A stretch of 8,524 nucleotides of DNA. Source: Cyanobacteria bacterium UBA8803. Lineage in GTDB: Bacteria > Cyanobacteriota > Cyanobacteriia > Cyanobacteriales > Coleofasciculaceae. Made by a program: the position numbers and the translations under genes. Of the stretch, positions 1 to 7,500 are shown in pieces. The notes beneath the pieces were generated by a model. It saw only the letters and a list, made by a program, of their open reading frames with translations. It had not been told where the DNA came from and did no database searches. The number at the start of each line of letters is the position of its first letter. Within the stretch, counting starts at the first letter, position 1. The stretch lies in assembly GCA_003505715.1 (NCBI GenBank), contig DNXU01000351.1:9741-18264 (forward strand). The letters run 5' to 3'.

Positions 1-9
1 AATTAAATA

Positions 10-159
10 ATGTTTAAAATGAACTATCAACCCAACCAAGAAAACCAAGACCCTGACTATGCTACTCTATGGAACTCCCTACAACTGGCAAAGTCAGGAA
101 TTGATGACTCGCTTTCTCTGGGAATTGTGTATTACTTTACGTCACAAATTCCCGATTAA
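10..159 (+). CDS. Doubtful small ORF, 49 codons, hypothetical
   Basis: An open frame runs from ATG at 10 (or the in-frame ATG at 19) to TAA at 157-159. An in-frame TAA at 4-6 closes it upstream. The product would start MFKMNYQPNQ and end YYFTSQIPD. It is soluble-looking, rich in Asn, Gln and Asp near the N-terminus, and matches no family I recognise. No Shine-Dalgarno sequence can be judged because only nine bases precede the ATG. Its 3' end overlaps a stem-loop and converges on the DUF4157 gene, which ends at 171. It could be a real small gene, the remnant of a larger one, or chance. Confidence 0.2.
   Translation: MFKMNYQPNQENQDPDYATLWNSLQLAKSGIDDSLSLGIVYYFTSQIPD
120..153 (-). terminator. 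Stem-loop downstream of the DUF4157 gene, possible terminator
   Basis: GGGAATT (120-126) pairs with AATTCCC (147-153). GTG (127-129) pairs with CAC (143-145), leaving one bulged A (146) and a 13-nt loop. On the minus strand it begins about 18 nt past the DUF4157 stop codon, where a terminator or mRNA 3'-end stabiliser would sit. There is no U-tract after the stem on the minus strand, so it is not a canonical intrinsic terminator. Confidence 0.3.
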
Positions 160-170
160 GTTCCATCACT

Positions 171-2732
171 TTAGAAATTTGCCTCTCCAGAGTTACCTCC
201 CATTTTTTTTACCTTTTTCCCAGATGCTACTTTTGAAAGTTCTACTTTGATTGGATTGTTACTCCATATTGCCACGTCAATCACTCCCGGAACATATCCG
301 GCTAGCTTGCGATCCACCGTTTCATTAAGAACTGTTTTCTTGTCCGCTCCTTCTAAGAATGAACCCATCATCGCGCTAAATTTTTCTATATCTCTAGCCT
401 TTCCTGCTTTATTAATTTCAGGTATATTTTGAAGTCCCTCGAATTTTCCTGTTACGGCATCCAGTTGAAAAGCAGGTAATGTCGGTTGGATTTCATCGGG
501 TATTATTTGATGTTTTGCGAGAACATTTTTGATTTTTTTCACCATATTTTTTGTTGACTTATTTGCCGACTCACCAGTAAATATGAGCGCTTGGGTTGTT
601 TGAGGATTGAAGACAGGCAATTCTGAGACTATTCCATTTAATGCCGTCTCTGAGCTTGATGAAGCTGAAAGAAAATGAGCTAGCAATGCTACTTGTCTTT
701 TAGGATCTCTCAATATTAATCCTGTACAGGATGCCATCCCACTGGTGCAGAGTATTTTCCCTGTACTATTGAATCCTCTATAAATTCCATAAGTGCCAGG
801 AGGAACGATATTTAACTCTCTATTAGGAGCATTGAAAATAGCGCTTTTTGCTTGCAATTCTTTCTGAAACTCATCCCAGGTTGAGAATGAAGCATTGCGT
901 GCATTTAGCTCCATGAGAATATCTTCAAAGCCCGGTAAATTGTCGCTTGTTAATTTCAACTTATCTTTAATAAGCTCCCGCATGGCGGCTTTTTTGAATT
1001 CTTTTCCTTCTTCTTGTATTTCAATAACTCGTTGAATAGCAGGAGGGGATGAATTAATCTTATCTACCATCAGTGGTTGTATCAACTCCTGTCTGGTATC
1101 ATGAACGACAGTCTCCCGATGACAGAATTGCTGAACCTTAAAATGATTCAATCCATTTAATACAGGCTCTGCTTCCGTCGGCTGATACCAACCCCCTAAC
1201 TCGCCTTCCTCTCTCTGGAGTACTGGTGTAGAAGGTGCAAATAAAGGTATATTCGCTGCATTGTAACCAACTCGCTCTGCTCTCTCCAATCTAGTCTGCA
1301 AATCAGGCATTTCCTCCTGTGGCTGGACTTTGGGAGCAAAGGGATGAGTTTGTAAAATGTCCGTTGTTGGTAGTTCCGCAGTTCTAGCTTGCACCCCACT
1401 GAAATCAGCCCCAAACGCTTGCTCCATCGGCTGACGTACCGATTCATCAATCCCTTGTCCACCACCACGCGCCTGTTGTATCCCCTGTTCTACATCCTCA
1501 CTTACCGACATTCCCCCACTAGTACCATTCTCACCCCAGCGCATTACAGTTATATTCGGTACTAACACTTCCCCCAATTCTGACTGACGCTGGACTGACT
1601 CTTGAGTTTGAGGCGCATTAATTTTCTCCACCACATCCCGCGCTACCGCATCAGCCTCTTGCTTATACTTATCCCCCGCTTCTCCCACCGCCAGTTCCGC
1701 CTGAATCGGTTGCTTCTCCTCTTTATCTGATAATTCCCCCTCACACTTATCACACAGGCGCTGAATCCCACCCGTCTGCTGCACCACATGAGTCAACTCA
1801 TGGGCAGTCAACTCATTGTTACCCGGAGACTTCCCCGCCCCAAAATAAACATCACTCCCATGGGTAAATGCCTGTGCCCCTAACTCCCGATTCATCTGCA
1901 CCGCTTCACCACCTGTATGCACCCGCACAGCGCTAAAATCAGCACCAAAACGCGGTTCCATAAAGGCTTGCACCTCCGGTGCTAAGGGAGAACCCCCACC
2001 CTTGGAGGCATTCAAACGGCTTTCTAAATCAAGAGATGCTTGAGTTTCCTCACCTTGAATTGAACGTTGCACAAGTTCTCGCATTTGCACCGACTCATCC
2101 ACTTGCCTCTGCACCAATGGTGTAATCGACTGTGCCAACGATGACATCTGAACCGAGTTGTCCTCTTCAGGAAAGCGCTGCACTTGAGGCGAATTATCGG
2201 GCATCGACATTACTTGCGCCGCTACTCGGTCAGCTTCTTGTTCGTAATGATCTCCTGGCGCTCCTACTGTCAATTTAGTTTGGATCGGCTGTTTTTCTTC
2301 TTCCTCTGCTAACTCGGCCTCGCTCTCTGAATACATGCGCTGAACCAGTCCCAACTCGGCTCTCATCTGCACGATTGTGGGAGGCATTATTTCAGGGGGT
2401 GTTACTTGTACACTCCTCATAATGAGCTGGTTAGCAACCCCATCTGATTGTGCTGCTGATTCGCCCTGGCGCTGAATCGTCTCTGACTCAGCTGATAACT
2501 GGGTGCTGTTTTCTCCTTCTGACTCTTCCTGAGGTGGTGCCGATGCCGCTTCCAAACTCCTCAGTATGGGATTGTCCGTAATCCAGTCTGTAGGTAGGGG
2601 TTTATAGGCTGGCATTTCCTTGGATTCCCCTTGTTTAGGCTGAACCTTATAAGGCTGTGGTCCAAATTTAGAGGACTTCTTCATTACTGTAGGACTCCAG
2701 GAGGACGTTGGCTTTTTGACCTGCTCGTACAT
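171..2732 (-). CDS. DUF4157 (eCIS core) protein with C-terminal CheD-like deamidase domain; candidate injection-system effector
   Basis: 853 residues with no signal peptide or membrane segment. Residues 1-140 are low-complexity, with IQR/VQR/VQM motifs that recur to about residue 569. Residues 147-177 hold a GxxGDxYEQEADRVA motif. Residues 248-320 are a canonical DUF4157 core (FGADFSAVRVHT, then HELTHVVQQ with HExxH at 311-315). C327-x2-C330 follows. A second module at 338-450 repeats QEADAVA and FGADFSGV but lacks HExxH. Residues 640-745 resemble CheD glutamine deamidase: Thr663, Cys669 in GMASC, RDP at 675-677, His686 in AHFLS. Residues 760-853 are unassigned. DUF4157 is known from contractile-injection-system cargo and toxins. 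I infer a cytoplasm-made cargo whose C-terminus deamidates a target protein glutamine. GAGGTGG upstream supports the ATG at 2732. The C-terminal third is AT-richer than the rest. DUF4157 call near certain; deamidase call moderate. Confidence 0.9.
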   Translation of the reverse strand: MYEQVKKPTSSWSPTVMKKSSKFGPQPYKVQPKQGESKEMPAYKPLPTDWITDNPILRSLEAASAPPQEESEGENSTQLSAESETIQRQGESAAQSDGVANQLIMRSVQVTPPEIMPPTIVQMRAELGLVQRMYSESEAELAEEEEKQPIQTKLTVGAPGDHYEQEADRVAAQVMSMPDNSPQVQRFPEEDNSVQMSSLAQSITPLVQRQVDESVQMRELVQRSIQGEETQASLDLESRLNASKGGGSPLAPEVQAFMEPRFGADFSAVRVHTGGEAVQMNRELGAQAFTHGSDVYFGAGKSPGNNELTAHELTHVVQQTGGIQRLCDKCEGELSDKEEKQPIQAELAVGEAGDKYKQEADAVARDVVEKINAPQTQESVQRQSELGEVLVPNITVMRWGENGTSGGMSVSEDVEQGIQQARGGGQGIDESVRQPMEQAFGADFSGVQARTAELPTTDILQTHPFAPKVQPQEEMPDLQTRLERAERVGYNAANIPLFAPSTPVLQREEGELGGWYQPTEAEPVLNGLNHFKVQQFCHRETVVHDTRQELIQPLMVDKINSSPPAIQRVIEIQEEGKEFKKAAMRELIKDKLKLTSDNLPGFEDILMELNARNASFSTWDEFQKELQAKSAIFNAPNRELNIVPPGTYGIYRGFNSTGKILCTSGMASCTGLILRDPKRQVALLAHFLSASSSSETALNGIVSELPVFNPQTTQALIFTGESANKSTKNMVKKIKNVLAKHQIIPDEIQPTLPAFQLDAVTGKFEGLQNIPEINKAGKARDIEKFSAMMGSFLEGADKKTVLNETVDRKLAGYVPGVIDVAIWSNNPIKVELSKVASGKKVKKMGGNSGEANF
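498..815 (-). other. CheD-like deamidase domain (residues about 640-745 of the DUF4157 protein)
   Basis: Reading the residues in order gives a PPGTYGIYRG strand region, then Thr663, GMASC with Cys669, LILRDP, and LLAHF with His686. A helix-rich tail follows (STKNMVKKIKNVLAKHQI at 726-743). This parallels the CheD layout: GEYAV-like strand, T-x5-C in a GLGSC-type loop, LYDP, GGMAHxMLP, and a closing helix before the last strand. Thr-to-Cys is 6 residues and Cys-to-His is 17, the spacings I recall for the Thr21/Cys27/His44 triad of Thermotoga CheD. Overall sequence identity is low, so this is fold recognition by eye. Confidence 0.65.
1323..1721 (-). other. Degenerate second DUF4157 module (residues about 338-470)
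   Basis: The segment begins EEKQPIQAELAVGEAGDKY and QEADAVA, echoing residues 145-170 of the same protein. It continues to PMEQAFGADFSGV at 435-447. The expected VRVHT reads QARTA, and no HELTH or VVQQ follows. Instead a PDLQTRLERAERVGYNAANIP stretch (476-496, one residue trimmed here as a motif) leads to the linker. I read this as an internal duplication in which the second metallopeptidase-like core has decayed. Confidence 0.7.
1773..2294 (-). other. Intact DUF4157 / eCIS-core module (residues about 147-320)
   Basis: The module contains KLTVGAPGD and EQEADRVA near 153-171. After a VQR/VQM-rich spacer come LAPEVQAFMEPRFGADF, VRVHT, LGAQAFTHGSDVYFGAG and NELTAHELTHVVQQ. HExxH is at residues 311-315 (nt 1788-1802). 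All the family hallmarks are present, so zinc binding and metallopeptidase-like activity remain possible. The family's catalytic activity is predicted rather than settled. Confidence 0.92.
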
Positions 2733-2735
2733 ATG

Positions 2736-2742
2736 CCACCTC
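2736..2742 (-). promoter_or_regulatory. Ribosome binding site of the DUF4157 gene
   Basis: The minus strand reads GAGGTGG here, and its GAGG core lies six bases before the ATG at 2732. It is the strongest Shine-Dalgarno match in the window and fixes the start of the 853-residue protein. Confidence 0.7.
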
Positions 2743-2778
2743 GGTTAGCGCCAGAGACTTTTGGAAGAAAGTATCCTC

Positions 2779-2808
2779 AGTATAGGGGGTTGAAGAGATT
2801 GCTTATAA
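2779..2808 (-). promoter_or_regulatory. Possible promoter for the DUF4157 gene
   Basis: The minus strand has a TATACT hexamer at 2784-2779, close to the -10 consensus and about 47 nt before the start codon. Eighteen bases upstream is TTATAA (2808-2803), which matches only three of six -35 positions. A separate promoter fits the 144-nt gap after the Uma2 gene, but the call rests mainly on the -10 box. Confidence 0.3.
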
Positions 2809-2876
2809 GAGTCCTTAACAAAAGCTCACTCACTGCCGCCTTAGTTAATAGTTGGTTGAAAGTAGATCATTGAATG

Positions 2877-3503
2877 TTAGCTATTGTTAGCTTGAAAAAT
2901 CTGTTGAGCAGTCAGATTTAATTCGGGAAATGTAGGCGATTCTATGCGGTCTGTACCTCTAAACTTTTTCCCCCGATATTCACCCTCATCACTTAAAGAA
3001 TAAATTGTGATTGTAGGCTGTTTGGGGTCGCCTATTAACTCTTTGCTACCCAAAGCAGCATAATCCACAATCCAATATTCTTTGATACCCATTTCTTCAT
3101 AATCAGCCAACTTTTTATGATAATCATCGCGCCAGTTAGTACTAACTACTTCAATTACTAATGGTATTGATTCTGGTTGAGTAATTATCGATTCATCTTC
3201 CCAATAGGGTTCATTTACTAAATTAGGAAGATTTAGTAAATGAACATCTGGAAAATATCCTGATATTTTATTTACAGCTTTGACTAAGACTGTTTTAGGA
3301 ATCCCGTAATTAAGTTTAAGACGGTTGCATTCAACCATTAGAGTCATTACTAAAAACGCCACAATTTTTTCATGTTTTCCTTTCGGTAAAGGCATTTCTA
3401 TAATTTCTCCATCGTATAATTCGTAGCGAATACTGTCATTTTGAGCTTGTATAAATTCTACAAATTCATCGAATGTGACTAGTTTTTGTAGTGCTTTAGT
3501 CAT
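2877..3503 (-). CDS. Uma2 family (DUF820) PD-(D/E)XK nuclease-like protein
   Basis: 208 residues, a normal length for the family. The N-terminal helix (TFDEFVEFIQ) is followed by YELYDGEIIEM (27-37), the usual Uma2 entry strand. PDV at 85-87 gives the first acidic residue (Asp86). VIEVVSTNWRDD (116-127) gives the second (Glu118). KKLADYEEMGIKEYWIVD (130-147) is the conserved helix and strand that closes the core. The family has a restriction-endonuclease-like fold and is hugely expanded in cyanobacteria, with no settled cellular role. The Lys of a textbook (D/E)xK motif is absent at its usual position (ExV), as in many Uma2 proteins; Lys130/131 may substitute. GAAAGG eight bases before the ATG supports the start. 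The upstream Uma2 gene ends 85 nt away, so co-transcription is possible. The two are clearly divergent, not a recent tandem duplication. Confidence 0.9.
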   Translation of the reverse strand: MTKALQKLVTFDEFVEFIQAQNDSIRYELYDGEIIEMPLPKGKHEKIVAFLVMTLMVECNRLKLNYGIPKTVLVKAVNKISGYFPDVHLLNLPNLVNEPYWEDESIITQPESIPLVIEVVSTNWRDDYHKKLADYEEMGIKEYWIVDYAALGSKELIGDPKQPTITIYSLSDEGEYRGKKFRGTDRIESPTFPELNLTAQQIFQANNS

Positions 3504-3511
3504 GATTTTTA

Positions 3512-3517
3512 CCTTTC
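3512..3517 (-). promoter_or_regulatory. Ribosome binding site of the short Uma2 gene
   Basis: The minus strand reads GAAAGG, eight bases upstream of the ATG at 3503. The spacing and sequence are acceptable and support the annotated start. Confidence 0.5.
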
Positions 3518-3588
3518 TTTTAGATAAAGTTGGTTGTGTTTTTAGACATTAATTTTGACCCATAAAAAATCCTTATAATTACTATATG

Positions 3589-4428
3589 TTACAACTGTTG
3601 TGGATCGATGCCGCGATCGCGCAACTGTTCTAATAAAGCTTGATAGCGTTGTTGTTCTTGTTGAAGTTGGGCGATCGCGTCTTCAGCCCGTTGACGTTCT
3701 TGTTCAGCCCGTTGGCTTTCTTGTTCAGCCCGTTGATGTTCTTGTTCAGCTCGTTGGCTTTCTTGTTCTCTCAGTTGTTCTAGTTCTATTGGAGTCAGGA
3801 AGCGCCGTCCATCTGGACGATAAATTTCCAGATTATCTTCTGTCAATTGAAAGCGGATTTGTAACAGAGGACTCACCCAACCGTTCATCTCTTCAACTGG
3901 CTCTAACCAATCTCCAGAACGTACCAAACCTGTCAATTCGATTTTGTCTGGATCGTAAACATAATATTCCTGTACGCCATAGCGTTGATAAAACAGCAGT
4001 TTCTCGAACATTTTTTGGCTGCGGTTGCCTGGAGAGAGAATTTCAAAAACTACTTGGGGTGCAACATTATCTTCTTCCCATTGTTTGTAAGAACCGCGTT
4101 TTCCTTTGGGCCGTCCCAAGGCTACCATTACATCTGGGGCTTGACGGAGTTTATTATTGCCTTGAACGGGATACCAAAGTAAATCTCCTGCGATGAATAC
4201 GTCAACTACGGCAGCAAACCAAATTTCTAAGTTTTCTTTAATGAGTACGATCCAATTAAACTGTTCGGTATTGTCCGCCATCGGTTGTCCGTCACTGTCG
4301 GGATAGATGATTTCTGGGGGGCTTTGGGGTTGTATTTGTTGTACCATATCTCTATCTAGGGCTTGCTGAATAAGTCTTTTGGTGGGGGTAGGGAACTCCT
4401 GAACTTCTGAACGGGGAACTCTTAACAT
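3589..4428 (-). CDS. Uma2 family (DUF820) protein with repetitive C-terminal coiled coil
   Basis: 279 residues from the first ATG. The Uma2 core runs from about EIIYPDSDGQPMADN (39-53) to about residue 208. PDV at 98-100 (Asp99), VVFEILSPGN at 126-135 (Glu129) and FYQRYGVQEYYVYDPD (146-161) are the family hallmarks. From residue 216 the protein becomes a Gln/Glu/Arg-rich coiled coil made of seven-residue units of the AEQESQR type, ending GIDPQQL. That tail is common in this cyanobacterial Uma2 subgroup and may mediate oligomerisation. The start is uncertain: no Shine-Dalgarno precedes the ATG at 4428. The in-frame ATG at 4347 (Met28, MVQQ) matches where relatives I recall begin and would give 252 residues. 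It lies 155 nt downstream of the CHAT gene. Cellular role unknown; a restriction-endonuclease-like fold is expected. Confidence 0.88.
   Translation of the reverse strand: MLRVPRSEVQEFPTPTKRLIQQALDRDMVQQIQPQSPPEIIYPDSDGQPMADNTEQFNWIVLIKENLEIWFAAVVDVFIAGDLLWYPVQGNNKLRQAPDVMVALGRPKGKRGSYKQWEEDNVAPQVVFEILSPGNRSQKMFEKLLFYQRYGVQEYYVYDPDKIELTGLVRSGDWLEPVEEMNGWVSPLLQIRFQLTEDNLEIYRPDGRRFLTPIELEQLREQESQRAEQEHQRAEQESQRAEQERQRAEDAIAQLQQEQQRYQALLEQLRDRGIDPQQL
3613..3678. repeat. Two HIP1 octamers (GCGATCGC)
   Basis: The palindrome GCGATCGC occurs at 3613-3620 and 3671-3678, both inside the 3' coding end of the long Uma2 gene. HIP1 is the highly iterated palindrome of many cyanobacterial genomes, and this pair is part of the basis for the taxonomic call. 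Confidence 0.8.
3682..3765 (-). repeat. 21-bp tandem repeat, four units, in a Uma2 gene
   Basis: TTCAGCCCGTTG recurs at 3682, 3703 and 3724, with TTCAGCTCGTTG at 3745, giving a strict 21-base period. A decayed fifth unit follows near 3766. Each unit encodes one seven-residue coiled-coil heptad (AEQ-[ER]-x-QR), so copy number can change without breaking the frame. Confidence 0.85.
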
Positions 4429-4540
4429 TTATAAGCTGATTATCATAGAATTTATTGGGTCTCTATGTCTGCTGTAGGGGCGACCCGCTGTTTAGAATTA
4501 AGTAGCCCTTATGAACTGCGTACACCAGAACGCATGAAAA

Positions 4541-4582
4541 CCTCCCTCCCTCACCCCGTCACCCCCTCACTCCCTCACTCCC
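4541..4582. repeat. C-rich low-complexity tract abutting the CHAT stop codon
   Basis: The + strand is built of CTCCCTCA/CCCCGTCA-like units of 7-8 bases, ending one base short of the CHAT stop codon. On the minus strand, and so in a CHAT read-through transcript, it reads as runs of three to five G separated by short loops, which fits a G-quadruplex motif. The rest of the intergenic gap (4429-4540) holds a weak 5-bp stem (4517-4521 with 4530-4534) and nothing else I can name. Confidence 0.7.
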
Positions 4583-4583
4583 T

Positions 4584-7500
4584 TTACAACCCATTCCCGA
4601 TTAAGATGAACGGTGCCCAGTAATACGGATGGCTAAGTTGGTTAGCAACCCTTGATGATAGATTATCGGGGAAGCGTTCCACAACATTAAGACCCCGCTG
4701 CTCGCCCAGGGCTGTATAGTTGCCAGTAATGAGAGAGATTTGGGCTTGTCGCAGGGCTTCCGCTTTGGTTATTTTGCCTGCCTGTAATGCGGCGTAAAAG
4801 CCATTCATTAAGGCTTGTGTCCCGCCATCGTCTACTGTCCATAATGAAGCGATCACAGCTCTTGCTCCTGCCCTCTGCATTTGGTAGCCTAAGCCGAGAA
4901 TCTCTTCCCCATTGCCCAATTTACCGCCAATTCCAGTTTCACAGGCAGACAGTACCACTAAATCGACATTTTTTAGGTTCCATTTTTCGATATCTTTGAG
5001 AGTCACTCTTGCCCCATTCCCAAAAAGGATAAAGGATTCTTCCGGCGTACCTACCACAAATGCTCCATGAGTAGCAAAATGCACGACACTATAATTGTCC
5101 ATTTGGGGAATGGTTGCTTCGGGAGTAAAGGCATTATCTAGTAGCCCAGTTGTATTAGGAACAGTTTTGGCTAAGGTTTCTACTTCTAGTTTGGCAAAAG
5201 GTAACCCAGAAAAGTTAAACCGTTGTCCGCTAATATCAAAACTATAGTTTCCCGTAGCAAAGGCTCCGGCTAAAACTTGCAGTTGGGGTTGAGGCTTACT
5301 ATTCAGGTCAGTCAGGGAAGTAGCAGTAATATTATTAACCCGGTAGCGTTGTACCAACCATTGCTGACCATCATATAGAGCAGACAGAGGAATGTAACGC
5401 AGCTGAGAATCAGGCGCATAAATAATCGTTTGAGCTTCTGCGGCTTTGAGATCTGCTGCTAGAGGCTTAATCAACCAATTGTAGAGTTGCTGGGCGGGAA
5501 TTTTGGCATCTGATGTCGGGTTTTGTAAGGCTTGGCGGAATTCAACAATGGCTTGATTGAGTTGTACCTTAGTTACGGGGACGGTGCGGCGGATGGGGGG
5601 AGAGTCGGGGGTGGTAAGAATGAGTTCGATCCGGTCGTCTAGAATCAGGGGATAGAGGAGGACGGCATTTTGTTGCAGATTGCTCAGGTTATCTTGTAAA
5701 CCGATTAAGTCTTCTAAATCGTCTACTAAATCTGGTTTGCGTGTCTTGGGAGTGAGTTGGGCAATCAGTGCTTCTACTTCGTCACTGGCGATAAAGGTAT
5801 TGAAATCTTCAGTAATTTTTTCTTGAGCTTTCACCAGTTGGGTAATCCGCTGTTCTTCTTCAGGAGTGCGGTTACCTTGCTGTCGGAGTTGGGTAAGTTC
5901 TTTACCAAGGGTAATGGCTCGATCGAGAATGACTTGGTAGCTGTCTTCGAGCTGTTGTTCTGGGGGGAGATTGGGTATGCCTTGTGCTGTGCCTCTAGTT
6001 CCACGCACGTTGCGAAGGTAGGTATCCAGTTCTTGGACTTTGAGTAAATCCAGTACTCGTTGAGCTTCGAGGATGCGGTTTTGTTTTAATAATAAGTCAG
6101 CTAGATGGCGATAATCTTCAGCAATGGTTTCGGTGTAGGATTGCTGGAATTCTTGGGGAAGTTTCTTAATATTATTGCGAATCGCTTCTCTAGCGTTGAC
6201 GGATTGTTTGAAGAAAACGATGGCTAATTCAGGTTGGTTCTGTTTCTCTAGTAAGTAACCGATATTCTTAAGAGTCTGTCCTTCACCTGCTTTGTTGCCA
6301 ATTTCCTGAGCAATGACCAAAGCTTGTTGATAGAGATCCCAGGCTAGGTCGTACTGTCCTTGCTCAAAGTAAACTTTACCAATATTATGAATAATTCCTG
6401 CTTGCGCTTCCTTAGAACCGAATTGTTTGTAAATAGTTAAGGCTTGCTCGAAGAGATCCAGTGCTAAGTCATATTTTTCTTGTTCGCGGTAAATATTGGC
6501 CATATTGTGGAGCGTTGCTCCTTCCAGGATTTTTTTTTCAAAGTTAAGGGTTGGGATGATAGCTAAGGCTTGGCTGAAGGAATCCCTGGCCAAGTCATAC
6601 TGTTGGAGCTTAGAGTAAACATTGCCAATTGTGTTGAGAATTCTCACTCGCCCTGCCTTGTCGTTCCCTTTTCGGGCAATTTCTGATGCTTTTTGATAAA
6701 AATCTAAAGCTAATTGGTATTGTCCTAGCTGCTGGTAAACTATCCCCATGTTGTAGTGAATAGCTCCCGTATCCTCGAACGCTTGTTTGGGAATCGCTAA
6801 GGCTTGGCTAAAGAAATCTAATGCTAATGTATACTCTCCTACGCTCTGGTAAACTAGCCCAATTTGGTTGAGATTATGCCATTCCCTTGTCCGATCGCCA
6901 AGTTCTCTAGTAATAACTAAGGCTTGCTGGAATGATAAGAGAGCTTCTCGATATTGACCTTGTTTAGAAAGTTGCATCCCTTGTTGGTAAAGCCGTAGTT
7001 CCTCATCTGCTCGCTCTAGTATGGGTTGCGCTGGAATGAGCAGAGGTTCAAGGTTCAACGTAACTGGGAAAGCAGGTTTTCCTTGACTTGAATCGTCTCC
7101 AATTTCCTGCTGAATTGCCAAGGCTTGCTGATAGTAATCGAGTGCCTGCTGAGATTCTCCTAGATGGTCGTAAGTTAACCCAATATTGTTAAGGGTGATT
7201 GCGGCAAAAGCTTTCTCGCCAATTTCTTGCACAATGACCAAAGCTTGTTGATAGCGATCGAGTGCTTGCTGAGATTCTCCTCTCTTGTGGTAAGCTGCCC
7301 CCATATTGTTAAGGATTACTCCTTCAGCTTTCCGGTCGCCAACTTCCTGCACTATTGCCAAAGCTTTTTGGTAGGAATCTAGCGCTTGTTGATACTTCTC
7401 TAGCTTGTGGTAAACTGCACCAATATTGTTGAGAGTAACTCCTTCCCCCGCCCTGTCACCAATTTTCTGCGCAAATTTAAGAGCTTTTTGGTAAAAATTA

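Noticed and set aside
148..160. A 13-base exact repeat (ATTCCCGATTAAG) shared with 4593-4605, at the CHAT C-terminus
   Set aside because: One shared 13-mer is expected by chance at about this window size. The flanks do not match, and the minus frame at 148-160 is closed by stops on both sides, so it is not a CHAT remnant.
1196..1468. A 90-codon minus-strand frame inside the DUF4157 gene
   Set aside because: It is an alternative frame of the same strand within a well-supported coding region, with no family resemblance. I saw no evidence of programmed frameshifting.
2631..2873. An 80-codon + strand frame spanning the gap before the DUF4157 gene
   Set aside because: It overlaps the DUF4157 start and ribosome binding site in antisense and its product resembles no family. 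It is a shadow frame.
3682..3765. CRISPR-like regular repeats
   Set aside because: Units are 21 bp, directly tandem with no spacers, and encode a coiled coil in frame.
3600..4196. A 198-codon open frame on the + strand
   Set aside because: It lies wholly antisense to the long Uma2 gene, and its Val/Leu-rich repeats are the complement of that gene's heptad repeat. No independent signal supports it.
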